Positions 42,929-52,038 of a stretch of 64,000 nt of DNA are shown here, piece after piece (the stretch's first letter is position 1; each line of letters opens with the position of its first letter). Under the pieces are notes generated by a model. That model did not search any database, was not told the origin of the DNA, and worked only from the letters and a program-made list of their open reading frames with translations. Both the position numbers and the translations under genes were made by a program. Origin of the DNA: JAOABV01 sp039801465 (GTDB lineage: Bacteria > Hydrothermota > Tepidihabitantia > Tepidihabitantales > CAIPLT01); the NCBI GenBank assembly GCA_039801465.1, contig JBDRUT010000006.1, positions 33,518 to 97,517 on the forward strand, written 5' to 3'.

Positions 42929-44427
42929 TGAATCGCTATATTTGTATTCATGGACATTTTTATCAACCACCAAGAGAAAATCCTTGGACTAATACTATCG
43001 ATACTGAACCTTCGGCTTTTCCATATGGGGATTGGAACCAAAGAATTACTGCGGAATGTTATAAACCGAATCTATCTGCTCGGATTATTGACAATAAAGG
43101 CAATGTTATCAAAAGGATTAATAATTACACCAAAATCAATTTCGATTTTGGACCAACTTTGCTTGCTTGGTTAGAAAAGCATGAGCCTGATGTCTATTCA
43201 GCAATTATTCAGTCCGACCACCAAAGTCAAAAGAACTTCTCTGGATATGGTTCAGCCATAGCCCAAGTATACAATCACATCATTATGCCTCTGGCAAATG
43301 AACAAGACAAAAGAACTCAAGTTATCTGGGGTATAAAAGATTTTGAGTACCGTTTTAAAAGAAAACCCATTGGCATGTGGCTTTCAGAAACTGCAGTTGA
43401 CATTCCAACCCTTGAGATATTAGCAGAAAACGGGATTAAATTTACAATTCTTGCTCCGCATCAGGCGAAAAGAATACGAAAAATCGGTAGCAAACAATGG
43501 ATTGAAACAAATGGTAATATTGATACGAAACAAGTTTATCTGTGTCAATTACCCAGTGGGCACACAATTAATATATTTTTCTACGATAAAACAATTTCTG
43601 CCGATGTTGCATTTAATAACCTTTTATCCAATGGTGAGATTTTTGCCCTAAGATTAGTAAATGCGTTCATCGGTAATGACGCATCGCAATTAGTTCATAT
43701 TGCGACCGATGGCGAAACCTATGGTCATCATCATCGTTTTGGTGAAATGGCATTAGCCTATTGTCTTGATTATATTGAGACCAATCAATTAGCACAACTT
43801 ACAAATTACTCTGAATTCTTAGCAAAACATCCCGCCAGTCAAGAAGTCGAAATAATTGAGAATACATCTTGGAGTTGTGCTCATGGTCTTGAAAGATGGC
43901 AATCTAATTGTGGCTGTAATACGAACTGTAATCCTAATTGGCAACAAAATTGGCGGTCACCTTTAAGATATGCAATGAATTGGTTGCGAGATAAAATAAT
44001 TGAAGTGCTTGAACCTTTGGCTAATCAATACCTTAAAAATCTTTGGCAAGCCCGAAATGATTATATTGATATTATCCTCAATCCCAATCCGTCAACCATT
44101 GCTCAATTTGTGAATAAACACTGTAAACAAGAACTGTCGGCGCAAGAAACTGTCCCAATGATTAAAATCCTGGAAACCCAATATTACGCCTTATTGATGT
44201 TTACTAGTTGTGGATGGTATTTTGATGATATTTCAGGGCTTGAGACAATCCAAATTTTAAGATATGCTGGTCGCGCAATACAATTGACACGAGAAATTAC
44301 CGGAATTGATTTAGAACCTGAATATCAGAAGATGCTCGAGTCTGCACAGAGCAACATTTCAGAATATCAAAATGGTAGCAGGGTTTACGAAATATTTGTA
44401 AAGCCATATACAAAAACTAATCAATGA
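42928..44427 (+). CDS. GH57-family glucan-active enzyme (DUF3536-like)
   Basis: The 499-residue protein starts with YICIHGHFYQPPRENPW, GH57 motif 1 (substrate His). GMWLSETAVDIPTLEIL near residue 150 carries the nucleophile Glu (motif 3), and HIATDGETYGHHHRFGE near residue 255 the acid Asp (motif 4). The C-terminal helical region contains a Cys-rich SNCGCNTNCNPNWQQNWRSP segment typical of DUF3536-type members. It is likely an alpha-glucan hydrolase or transferase acting on glycogen; the exact reaction is not known. It overlaps both neighbours (glgB and malQ) by one to four bases. Confidence 0.88.
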   Translation: MNRYICIHGHFYQPPRENPWTNTIDTEPSAFPYGDWNQRITAECYKPNLSARIIDNKGNVIKRINNYTKINFDFGPTLLAWLEKHEPDVYSAIIQSDHQSQKNFSGYGSAIAQVYNHIIMPLANEQDKRTQVIWGIKDFEYRFKRKPIGMWLSETAVDIPTLEILAENGIKFTILAPHQAKRIRKIGSKQWIETNGNIDTKQVYLCQLPSGHTINIFFYDKTISADVAFNNLLSNGEIFALRLVNAFIGNDASQLVHIATDGETYGHHHRFGEMALAYCLDYIETNQLAQLTNYSEFLAKHPASQEVEIIENTSWSCAHGLERWQSNCGCNTNCNPNWQQNWRSPLRYAMNWLRDKIIEVLEPLANQYLKNLWQARNDYIDIILNPNPSTIAQFVNKHCKQELSAQETVPMIKILETQYYALLMFTSCGWYFDDISGLETIQILRYAGRAIQLTREITGIDLEPEYQKMLESAQSNISEYQNGSRVYEIFVKPYTKTNQ

Positions 44428-45923
44428 TTCAAAATCGGGCGAGTGGGATATTACTTCACATCTCATCTTTACCATCAAGGTATGGCATTGGTGATTTTGG
44501 TCCATCCGCTTATAAATTCGTTGACTTTTTATCTAAAGCAAACCAACATTATTGGCAGATTCTACCATTAAATCCAACTGAGCTATCTTGTGATAATTCT
44601 CCATATCACAGCACTTCGGCATTTGCTTTGAACCCATTATTTATCAGTCCTCAACTATTAATAAAACAAAGACTAATAAAAAAATCTGATATTTCTCCTC
44701 TGCCAACATTCATTCCAACAAAAGTTGATTATTACCAAGTTAGTATCTTTAAGAAAAAAATATTCGCAATTGCTTTTAACCGTTCTCAAAAATTAAGAAA
44801 GACATTAGCCTATCAAAAATTTATTACGGACAATAATTATTGGTTAGAAGATTATGCATTATTTGTCAGCCTGAAAGATTTCTATCGTGGAAAAACCTGG
44901 AATCAATGGCCAAGTAAATTGAAAAATCGAAATCAGACCGAATTAAACTATTATCGTAAAAAACTCGTTCAACAAATTGAGTTTCAAAAATTCTTACAAT
45001 TCATCAGTTATCAACAATGGCAATCCTTAAAACAATATGCTCATAAAAAAAATATTCGAATAATCGGCGACCTCCCCATCTATCTCAATTATGATAGTGT
45101 TGATGTCTGGGTCAATCCGGAAATATTCAAGTTAAATCGCAAAAAAGAACCTTATGTTGTAGCCGGTGTGCCACCAGACTATTTTAGTAAAACCGGCCAA
45201 CTCTGGGGCAATCCTTTATATAATTGGAATACTTTACGAAAAACTCATTACGCTTGGTGGTTACAACGGATTGAACATAATCTGAAATTATACGATTTAC
45301 TGCGCATTGACCATTTTCGGGGACTGGTTGGATATTGGCAAGTATCAGCAAAAGCCGAGACCGCAATCAAAGGCAGATGGGTTAAAGCACCGGCAAAAGA
45401 TTTCTTTAAGCACTTAGAACAAAAATTTCCTGATTTACCATTTATTGCTGAAGACTTAGGTGTAATTACACCTGATGTCAAAAAAATTATCAACCAATTC
45501 CATTTGCCCGGAATGAAAGTATTACTCTTCGCATTTAATGAAGACAATTTCAAACACCCTTATCTTCCCCATAATTACGAACCAAACTGTGTCGCTTATA
45601 CTGGAACTCATGATAATAATACAATCATTGGTTGGTATACTCAAGAAGCCAGTTTAAGCGAGAAGAAACGATTGTATAAATATTTAAGAATAAAAAGAAT
45701 TCCATTGCAACAATTAAACTGGGAACTGATAAAACTGCTAATGGAATCTCAAGCAAATTTAGTGATAATTCCGATGCAAGATATCTTAGGATTAGATTCT
45801 ACGGCTCGAATGAATCAACCCGCATCAAATAGAAACAATTGGCAGTGGCGAATGAACTCTAATGCAATCTCACCATCGTTAGCAAAAAGATTGTCCCAAT
45901 TAACGAAAACTTTTCAGAGATGA
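44424..45923 (+). CDS. malQ: 4-alpha-glucanotransferase
   Basis: MalQ (GH77) moves maltodextrin chains between glucans. The 499-residue length is normal for the short bacterial form. Motifs: GILLHISSLPSRYGIGDFGP at the start, IRIIGDLPIYLNYDSVDVW, LLRIDHFRGLVGYWQV with the nucleophile Asp, FIAEDLGVITPDV with the acid Glu, and YTGTHDNNTIIGWY with the third carboxylate. The start codon overlaps the GH57 gene (ATGA). The stop codon lies inside one arm of a long-distance inverted repeat (45918-45954). Confidence 0.96.
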   Translation: MIQNRASGILLHISSLPSRYGIGDFGPSAYKFVDFLSKANQHYWQILPLNPTELSCDNSPYHSTSAFALNPLFISPQLLIKQRLIKKSDISPLPTFIPTKVDYYQVSIFKKKIFAIAFNRSQKLRKTLAYQKFITDNNYWLEDYALFVSLKDFYRGKTWNQWPSKLKNRNQTELNYYRKKLVQQIEFQKFLQFISYQQWQSLKQYAHKKNIRIIGDLPIYLNYDSVDVWVNPEIFKLNRKKEPYVVAGVPPDYFSKTGQLWGNPLYNWNTLRKTHYAWWLQRIEHNLKLYDLLRIDHFRGLVGYWQVSAKAETAIKGRWVKAPAKDFFKHLEQKFPDLPFIAEDLGVITPDVKKIINQFHLPGMKVLLFAFNEDNFKHPYLPHNYEPNCVAYTGTHDNNTIIGWYTQEASLSEKKRLYKYLRIKRIPLQQLNWELIKLLMESQANLVIIPMQDILGLDSTARMNQPASNRNNWQWRMNSNAISPSLAKRLSQLTKTFQR

Positions 45924-45954
45924 ATCTAATGAATGCGAAAAACCAAAGTCTCCT
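45918..45954. repeat. Left arm of a 37-bp inverted repeat flanking the radical SAM gene
   Basis: The malQ stop region is matched in reverse complement, 35 of 37 bases, by 48128-48164. The two arms enclose the radical SAM gene and its spacer, about 2.2 kb. Confidence 0.85.
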
Positions 45955-45955
45955 G

Positions 45956-45983
45956 TTGACAAAATCATGTTGCTTTATAAAAT
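45956..45983 (+). promoter_or_regulatory. Promoter of the radical SAM gene
   Basis: TTGACA (45956-45961), 16 bases, TAAAAT (45978-45983), placed about 30 bases before the ATG at 46013. It lies inside the longest possible frame, which argues for the downstream start. Confidence 0.55.
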
Positions 45984-46012
45984 ATATCAAAATTACTAAG
46001 TTTCAGACAAAT

Positions 46013-47491
46013 ATGACAAAAACTGAAGAAAAAAATCTAATCAGTTCTGATGTGATTGCCCGAATAATGTATTGGATATTAAATACCATACGGGTGGAGT
46101 TTATAATTAGGTCAATCTATAAATTAGCAAAACCCAAACTAATTCGCGATTACGCACAAAATCCTTTATATGCGAATTCTCCACGCATTGCTGAAGAATT
46201 ATATTATCTTGTTGAAGGAATGCTTAATATTATTAATCGCTCGCGAATAACTAAAAAAACACTCAATATCTTCCTAAAAGCAATTTTTATGAATCAGGAC
46301 TTAAAAAGAATCACTCAGGAGTGGTTAGAAAAATATGGCTATGGACCACCAGGATTTTTAGTTATCAGCCCAACTAAACAATGTAATCTCCGTTGTCCCA
46401 ATTGCTATGCCAATTCAGCCGGAGAACGCGATAAACTTCCTTACTGGGTGGTAAAACGCATCCTAAGTGATGCTTATCGTTTGTGGGGAAATCGGTTCTT
46501 TGTAATTTCTGGTGGTGAACCATTAATATATAAAAGTGATAATAAAACAATCTTAGATATTGCCGAAGAATTTTCTGATGCAATATTTCTAATGTATACC
46601 AATGGTCTAATGATTAATCCAACAATTGCTCAAAGACTATCCGACCTTGGTAATTTAACTCCGGCAATCTCGGTTGAAGGAATGAGAGAAACTACTGACC
46701 GAAGACGCGGTGCGGGAACATTTGATAAGATTATCAAAGTAATGGAAACACTAAAACAAAAACGAGTTCTATTCGGCATCTCAATTACCGCAACCCGAGA
46801 TAATTACCAAGAAGTTCTTTCTGATGAATTTATTGATTTCTTCTTTGACCAAATTGGTGCCGGATATGGTTGGATTTTCCATTATATGCCAATCGGTCGC
46901 GATGTTGCGGTTGATTTTATGCCAACACCACAACAAAGAGTTTGGATGTGGCAACGCAGTTGGGAAATAATTAAAAAGAAACGAGTTTTTCTGGTCGATT
47001 TCTGGAATCATGGTTCGGCATCAAGCGGGTGTATTGCTGGTGGTCGCGAAGGTGGTTATCTGCACATTAATTGGCATGGAGATGTTGCTCCTTGCGTCTT
47101 TTTCCCTTATGCAGTTTCTAATATAAAAACAATCTTTGAAAATGGCGGTAACCTTACGGATGCGATTCAAACACCTTTCTTTCAAGCAATTCGGGACTGG
47201 CAATGTCATTATGGTTATCCTCACGGAAAGGAAGTTAACGCATATACATCATTTAACTGGCTCAGACCTTGCATTATTCGCGACCATTTTCAAGATGCAT
47301 TTTCTATCATTAAAAAATATAATGCCCGACCATTAGATTATGCGCCGGATTGTATATATTTGGAAAATCGAAATTATTTTGATACGCTCAAAAATTATGA
47401 TGAAGAATTAAAAAATTTAGTTGACCCAATATGGCAGAAGGTTTATCAAAATTCTTCGGATAAAGACCTATCCCAATTAAAAATTGCCTAA
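46013..47491 (+). CDS. Radical SAM protein with SPASM-like C-terminal region
   Basis: The 492-residue protein has an N-terminal helical part (residues 1-110, with a hydrophobic MYWILNTIRVEFIIRS segment), then the radical SAM motif CNLRCPNCYA (CxxxCxxC) near residue 128. FFVISGGEPLI is the GGE motif that contacts SAM. The C-terminal region has spaced Cys (SSGCIAGGREGGYLHINWHG, VAPCVFF, WQCHYG, RPCIIRDHF), suggesting auxiliary Fe-S clusters as in SPASM proteins. The substrate is not evident. There is no short peptide gene nearby, so a peptide-modifying role cannot be claimed. The start at 46013 is chosen over 45920 because a promoter lies between them. Confidence 0.85.
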   Translation: MTKTEEKNLISSDVIARIMYWILNTIRVEFIIRSIYKLAKPKLIRDYAQNPLYANSPRIAEELYYLVEGMLNIINRSRITKKTLNIFLKAIFMNQDLKRITQEWLEKYGYGPPGFLVISPTKQCNLRCPNCYANSAGERDKLPYWVVKRILSDAYRLWGNRFFVISGGEPLIYKSDNKTILDIAEEFSDAIFLMYTNGLMINPTIAQRLSDLGNLTPAISVEGMRETTDRRRGAGTFDKIIKVMETLKQKRVLFGISITATRDNYQEVLSDEFIDFFFDQIGAGYGWIFHYMPIGRDVAVDFMPTPQQRVWMWQRSWEIIKKKRVFLVDFWNHGSASSGCIAGGREGGYLHINWHGDVAPCVFFPYAVSNIKTIFENGGNLTDAIQTPFFQAIRDWQCHYGYPHGKEVNAYTSFNWLRPCIIRDHFQDAFSIIKKYNARPLDYAPDCIYLENRNYFDTLKNYDEELKNLVDPIWQKVYQNSSDKDLSQLKIA

Positions 47492-47841
47492 TCTGAAAAA
47501 TTTGCTGGCCCCTCTAATATTAGTCTCAGATAAATAACTTAAGATTGTTATAAACAGTGATAATCTTAAAAATTTGTCAGAAATCAAGAAATTTATTTTA
47601 ATGATTATGAAACCTTTTTTTGAATTGGGAAACTGGTTCAGTCAATGGCAGTTATTTTGGCAACTCAAGAGATAACCGGTTAAGCATCCTAAAAGATAAC
47701 ATAAAAGTCTAATTTAGTGTCTTGTTAAATGATGCTTTAACCGATGTTTTACGAGATGTTTTAATCGGCAATAAAATAGAAATGAAAAATGAAGAACTTT
47801 TTGATATGTTTTCCCATAAACTTCTTGCCACACCCCATGGC

Positions 47842-47865
47842 GGGGGTATTCGTACCCCCATTTTT
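47842..47865 (+). terminator. Intrinsic terminator with TTCG loop
   Basis: GGGGGTA-TTCG-TACCCCC (47842-47859) followed by ATTTTT. It lies about 350 bases after the radical SAM stop codon and should separate the glycogen operon from the hydrogenase cluster. Confidence 0.8.
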
Positions 47866-48088
47866 ACAATTTTTCGCATTATTCTATGTAATACAATGGA
47901 TTAAATAGAAAATGCGGTTAATTTTTTATTTATATATACGTATACATTTTTACAATAAGACAAATTGCAAGAAAAACAGGCTATAGGTAAAGATTCTCAA
48001 AGAATTTAGAGTTTTTTTCTTTGAAATTTTTCCCCAGTTCGTGTCCGGTAAATTTTTATAGTTCTCTAAATATCAAGCTCTAAGCAAG

Positions 48089-48121
48089 TAAAATTTCACT
48101 TCGGAACTCACTGAAATTTTA
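48089..48121. repeat. Palindrome with 10-bp arms
   Basis: TAAAATTTCA (48089-48098) and TGAAATTTTA (48112-48121) around a 13-base loop, directly beside the right inverted-repeat arm. The function is unknown. Confidence 0.6.
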
Positions 48122-48127
48122 TACGTT

Positions 48128-48164
48128 AGGAGACTTTGGTCTTTCGCATTCATTGGATTCATCT
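48128..48164. repeat. Right arm of the 37-bp inverted repeat
   Basis: Reverse complement of 45918-45954 with two mismatches. It copies the malQ end / radical SAM leader sequence in inverted orientation. Confidence 0.85.
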
Positions 48165-48350
48165 TTTTGGTGTCTTCAATCTCTTTAGGGCTTTTTAGGA
48201 ACTGTCAAAAATTCATGTTGACAAATCCTAATTTTTTGCTAAAGTTATTAGCGTGTTTTATAACGGTATTTTGCTGATGCAATTTTCTGTTCTAATAATT
48301 TTATGAATATTATTTTTTATTTGATTAATTTCTTTTATCCGTAAGAAATT

Positions 48351-49403
48351 ATGTCGATATTATTTTTGACTAAGGGCAAACTCCATCCTTGGCTATTAAG
48401 ACTTGCGGACAATTTCACAATCTATTATCCTATCCAATTAGAAAATAAGACCCATTATAAAAAATTAGACAATACCTTTTTAACTGTTACAGAATCAGAT
48501 TTAGTAGATTCATTACAAAAGATTCGGCCGGTTGAATCCTTAAAAGGATTTTTCTTTAATCCTAAAATTAAAGTCGCCGGTTTGAAAGACACTGCAACGA
48601 TTGATATTCCCTTTCCGCAATCTTCGCGAATAATATTTGGTGCTAAGAATTGTGATTTGCGACCATTAAAAGTTCATGAGAAGATGTATTTGGAAAATGA
48701 ATTTGTCGACCCGTTCTACCAGTCCCTATTAGAAAAAACTATTATTATAGCTGCGGATTGTCCGATGCCGGAACAAACCTGTTTCTGTAATCTATTGGAA
48801 TTAAAACCGTATCCAGAAGAAAATGCGGATATAATCTTCTCCATTATACCGAATGGATATATTTTGGAAACGACCAGCGAAAAAGGTGAAGCACTATTAA
48901 GAGATTTTAATCATTTGTTTCGCGAAGCCAAATCTGAAGACCTAATCTTAAGAGACGAGAACAGAAAAAAAGCAATAGCATTACTGGATAATTTTAATCC
49001 CAATTCTTGGCGAGAAGATTTAGCCAAGGCAATTGAAGATAAAAAAGATGAAAAATTTTGGCAGGAACAGGCGAAAACTTGTGTTGAATGTTTTGGTTGT
49101 TTAATGGTTTGTCCGACTTGTTTCTGTTTCCTTTTATATGATACACCAATTGCAGAATCAGAAAAGACAAAAGGTTTTGAACGGTATAAAGTCTGGGATG
49201 CATGTTATTATTCAGCATATGCTCGGGTTGGTGGCGGTATGAATCCGCGAGCAGAATTCTGGAAACGATTTCGCAATCGGTTTCATTGCAAGTTTATGAA
49301 TTTTTTCAATGATTATAAATTCAATGCATGTTCTGGTTGCGGTAGATGTTTTTCAGTGTGCATGGGCAAAATTGATATTAGAAAAATATTGGCACACATA
49401 TGA
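48351..49403 (+). CDS. HydB/AsrA-like 4Fe-4S electron-transfer subunit
   Basis: The 350-residue protein has an N-terminal domain (residues 1-220) as in the beta subunit of archaeal sulfhydrogenase and anaerobic sulfite reductase subunit A. The C-terminal domain holds two [4Fe-4S] motifs, CVECFGCLMVCPTCFCF (near residue 244) and CSGCGRCFSVCMGKID. It should carry electrons between the flavoprotein encoded next (HydG-like) and the rest of the complex. Distinguishing HydB from AsrA is not possible from sequence alone, but the hydrogenase genes downstream favour the former. It is the first gene of the 14-gene cluster. Confidence 0.82.
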   Translation: MSILFLTKGKLHPWLLRLADNFTIYYPIQLENKTHYKKLDNTFLTVTESDLVDSLQKIRPVESLKGFFFNPKIKVAGLKDTATIDIPFPQSSRIIFGAKNCDLRPLKVHEKMYLENEFVDPFYQSLLEKTIIIAADCPMPEQTCFCNLLELKPYPEENADIIFSIIPNGYILETTSEKGEALLRDFNHLFREAKSEDLILRDENRKKAIALLDNFNPNSWREDLAKAIEDKKDEKFWQEQAKTCVECFGCLMVCPTCFCFLLYDTPIAESEKTKGFERYKVWDACYYSAYARVGGGMNPRAEFWKRFRNRFHCKFMNFFNDYKFNACSGCGRCFSVCMGKIDIRKILAHI

Positions 49404-49481
49404 AATGGAACTTAAGATTCCATAGAAGTATTTTTTTAACTTTTTGGGTGAATGGCATAAAATTAGAATATTAAGCGAATT

Positions 49482-50300
49482 ATGCGAAATCCATTTCAAC
49501 CATTTCCGGCAATTATCACAGATATTATTGACGAAACACCAACGATTAAAACTTTTGTTTTGGATTTGAAGAATAAGGACTTTTCTTTTTCTGCAGGCCA
49601 ATTTGTTGAATTGACTGTGCCTGGTGTTGGCGAAGCACCGTTTACACCTTCGTCTTCACCTTATGATAAGTTAAAACTGGAAATGACGATTATGCGTGTG
49701 GGAAAAGTAACTTCGGCTTTGTTTGATTTACCAGTGGGTTCAGTGGTTGGTATTCGTGGACCGTTTGGCAAACGGTATCCATTAGAAGAATTTGAAAATC
49801 GCGAAGTCTTGATTTTAGGTGGTGGCGTTGGATTAGCACCCTTGCGTTCGTTATTTTTAGCCTTAATGCAAAATGCAAAGAAATATAAAAAAATCTTAAT
49901 CCGCTATGGCGCACGAACTCCCCAAGATATTGTCTATAAGCGACAAATTCCGGAATGGAAATCCTGGAAAGAAGCCGATATCAAACTCACCGTTGATGTT
50001 GGTGACGAAAATTGGAAAGGCAAAGTCGGTGTGGTCACCGTCTTATTAGATGAACCATTAGGCGATGTCAAAAATATGGTTGCGGTCGTTTGTGGACCAC
50101 CAATCATGATGAAATTCGGTACAATTAAATTATTAGAAAAAGGATTTAATGAAAAGAATATTTATCTCTCAATGGAAAAGAATATGTCCTGCGGATTGGG
50201 TCAATGCGGCCATTGCCGATGCGGAAAATATTTTGTCTGTAAAGATGGTCCGGTTTTGACCTGGGAACAGATTAAAGACATTGAAGACCCGTTCTTATGA
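49482..50300 (+). CDS. HydG/AsrB-like FAD- and NAD(P)-binding subunit
   Basis: The 272-residue protein has a ferredoxin-reductase fold. The FAD domain spans residues 1-100 (FSAGQFVELTVPGVGEAPFT), and the NAD(P)-binding domain from about 105 begins VLILGGGVGLAPLRSLF with CGPPIMM near residue 206. A C-terminal [2Fe-2S] site, CGLGQCGHCRCGKYFVCKDGP, follows. This is the build of the sulfhydrogenase gamma subunit and of dihydroorotate dehydrogenase electron-transfer subunits. It should exchange electrons with NAD(P)H and pass them to the HydB-like protein. It lies 78 bases downstream of that gene. Confidence 0.87.
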   Translation: MRNPFQPFPAIITDIIDETPTIKTFVLDLKNKDFSFSAGQFVELTVPGVGEAPFTPSSSPYDKLKLEMTIMRVGKVTSALFDLPVGSVVGIRGPFGKRYPLEEFENREVLILGGGVGLAPLRSLFLALMQNAKKYKKILIRYGARTPQDIVYKRQIPEWKSWKEADIKLTVDVGDENWKGKVGVVTVLLDEPLGDVKNMVAVVCGPPIMMKFGTIKLLEKGFNEKNIYLSMEKNMSCGLGQCGHCRCGKYFVCKDGPVLTWEQIKDIEDPFL

Positions 50301-50359
50301 TGAAATTAATTTTGGTGCCTTTTAATTCTTATGATAAATTAATTATTGGAACTTTTTAA
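50292..50359 (+). repeat. Tandem duplication, period 34 bp, at a gene junction
   Basis: ttcttatgatgaaattaatt (50292) and ttcttatgataaattaatt (50326) head two 34-base units, both ending cttttaa / ctttttaa. The first unit contains the stop of the HydG-like gene. The second fills the spacer to the next start. Confidence 0.8.
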
Positions 50360-50361
50360 CA

Positions 50362-52038
50362 ATGAGTATTGAATCAAAACTTATTAAAACCACTTGTCCT
50401 TTATGCCAATACGGTTGTGAACTTAGCATTAACGAAATCAACCGTGGTGGTTTTATAATTCGTAAGATTGAATATGACCACAATACGTTGGTAAATCAAG
50501 GAAGATTATGTGCCCGGGGCAATTTAGCAACAAGAATTTTAGAAGACAATAAAAGATTAACTTATCCTCTATTAAACAATAATCCTATCTCTTGGAATGA
50601 TGCCATTACTCAAATCTCAACCAGTTTAAATAAATTTTCTGCTGATGAAATTGCAATCACTTATGATATTAATAATACTTTAGAAGAACTATCTTTAATT
50701 TTCAATTTTACTCAGCAATTAAAAACTGAGACGGTTCTCCGAAGTTATTTAGAACCAGAAGCATTCTTTAATTATACTATAGATAAAGTTAAATACGCTG
50801 AATTAAAAGATATCTCTTCAGCCAAAGTATTTTTGATTATCGGCGACATTTTCAGCAAATCACCAGTGATTGCCAAACCAATTTTAGATGCCAAATATGC
50901 TGACCGCAATCACCGCTTGTATTATATTGATTCCGTAAAAAGTAAACTTGCGGGATTTGCCAATAAGTTCATTCAAGTCAAACCCGGTACTGAACCAATA
51001 TTATTATTGGCTTTAATTGGAATGATGGGAAAGACTGCCAAAGAAGTGCTCGGCGATAAAAATGTCAGTACTATCAAAAAAATCTTGCCTCAGTTAATTG
51101 CAATTTGTGGCGTTAATATTAATGATATTGAAGAAATCGCACATACTTTCACAACTCTTTCTCCAGGTATTGTCTTAGCATCACTGGATTGGGCTAAAAC
51201 TGATGACCCATTCCTTTTTGCTACTTTAGCACAACTGTTATCAATCGTTTCGCCCGGAAATAAGAAATTCTGTGGATTAAGTTTAACATCATTGCCTTTA
51301 AGTAAGACCTCTATGGGTGAAGTTATTGAAAAGATTGACCAGGGCAAAATTAAAGCCCTGATAAATTTTGGTGAGATTTTCCCATTCTATTATCCGAATA
51401 TTTTTGATAGTTTAAATAAACTAAAACTCTTTGTCACAACTACAACTTATAAGTATCCGCTTGCTATACCCAATTATACATTACCGGTGCCATCACTTTT
51501 GGAAAAATCCGGAACCATATATTCTTTGTGGGACAAAAGTACATTAAAACCTTTGGCTCAACCAATTAGCGGCAGTAAGTCAATTGCTGAAATTATTGAT
51601 TTATTAAAACCTAATATACCTCAAAGCCGACCGAGACTAACCATTAAGACTAGCGTTAATCTAGAAAATCTTATCAATAAATCAATCAGTTATGCTGAAC
51701 ATCAGATGGTCTCGTCAAAAATAAGTGAAGATGAACTTATTGTCTTAGGTGAAGAATCCGCATTTGGTTATCGCGGAATCTTGGATAACGATACTAAAAT
51801 AAAGATAAATCCACTTACAGCACAAAGACTTCAAATAAAATTGGGTAATAAAGTTAAACTTACTGTTGATAACAAGTCTAAAGAATTTATCGCTGATATT
51901 ACTGATGATGTTCCATTAAATACAGTCTCTATCCCGGTTAATACTGCAGATAATCGAGCACTCTTTCCAATTAAGATTGACAATTTTACAAAAGAAATTA
52001 TAATACCACTAACAAAAGGTAAATTGACTAACTTATGA
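50362..52038 (+). CDS. Molybdopterin-oxidoreductase-fold Fe-S protein (NuoG/formate-dehydrogenase-like), apparently without Mo ligand
   Basis: The 558-residue protein begins with a [4Fe-4S] motif CPLCQYGCELS...GRLCARGN (residues 12-55) as in the molybdopterin family. The middle matches the family fold (FLIIGDIFSKSPV, FIQVKPGTEPILLLALIGMM). The C-terminal ~100 residues are a dinucleotide-binding-type domain (INPLTAQRLQIKLGNKVKLT). At the place of the Cys or Sec that binds Mo in formate dehydrogenases I see none (LRSYLEPEAFFNY), and the protein is shorter than FdhA. It is therefore more like NuoG, a wiring scaffold. A catalytic role with an unusual ligand cannot be excluded. It overlaps the polyferredoxin gene by four bases. 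Confidence 0.75.
   Translation: MSIESKLIKTTCPLCQYGCELSINEINRGGFIIRKIEYDHNTLVNQGRLCARGNLATRILEDNKRLTYPLLNNNPISWNDAITQISTSLNKFSADEIAITYDINNTLEELSLIFNFTQQLKTETVLRSYLEPEAFFNYTIDKVKYAELKDISSAKVFLIIGDIFSKSPVIAKPILDAKYADRNHRLYYIDSVKSKLAGFANKFIQVKPGTEPILLLALIGMMGKTAKEVLGDKNVSTIKKILPQLIAICGVNINDIEEIAHTFTTLSPGIVLASLDWAKTDDPFLFATLAQLLSIVSPGNKKFCGLSLTSLPLSKTSMGEVIEKIDQGKIKALINFGEIFPFYYPNIFDSLNKLKLFVTTTTYKYPLAIPNYTLPVPSLLEKSGTIYSLWDKSTLKPLAQPISGSKSIAEIIDLLKPNIPQSRPRLTIKTSVNLENLINKSISYAEHQMVSSKISEDELIVLGEESAFGYRGILDNDTKIKINPLTAQRLQIKLGNKVKLTVDNKSKEFIADITDDVPLNTVSIPVNTADNRALFPIKIDNFTKEIIIPLTKGKLTNL

Larger units (their letters stand above)
47492..48350. other. Non-coding spacer, about 860 bp, with terminator and inverted repeats
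   Basis: No gene is supported. The left part has a weak duplicate of the radical SAM gene end (taatctgaaaaatttg at 47489 and taatcttaaaaatttg at 47561). A UUCG hairpin terminator lies at 47842-47865, a palindrome at 48089-48121 and an inverted-repeat arm at 48128-48164. The 60-codon frame at 47722-47904 runs over the terminator and is not called. Confidence 0.55.

Noticed and set aside
47722..47904. 60-codon open frame in the spacer
   Set aside because: It passes through a clear intrinsic terminator with TTCG loop, and has no ribosome-binding site.
45918..48164. Insertion sequence around the radical SAM gene
   Set aside because: The inverted repeat is there, but no transposase or target-site duplication was seen, and the left arm contains the malQ stop codon.
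48351..50300. Anaerobic sulfite reductase (AsrAB) instead of HydB/HydG
   Set aside because: The subunit types are alike, but no AsrC (siroheme) gene follows; a [NiFe] hydrogenase does. I keep the neutral label HydB/AsrA-like.
50362..52038. Functional formate dehydrogenase (formate hydrogenlyase)
   Set aside because: No Cys or Sec ligand is visible at the expected place, no in-frame TGA that could be Sec, and the protein is short.
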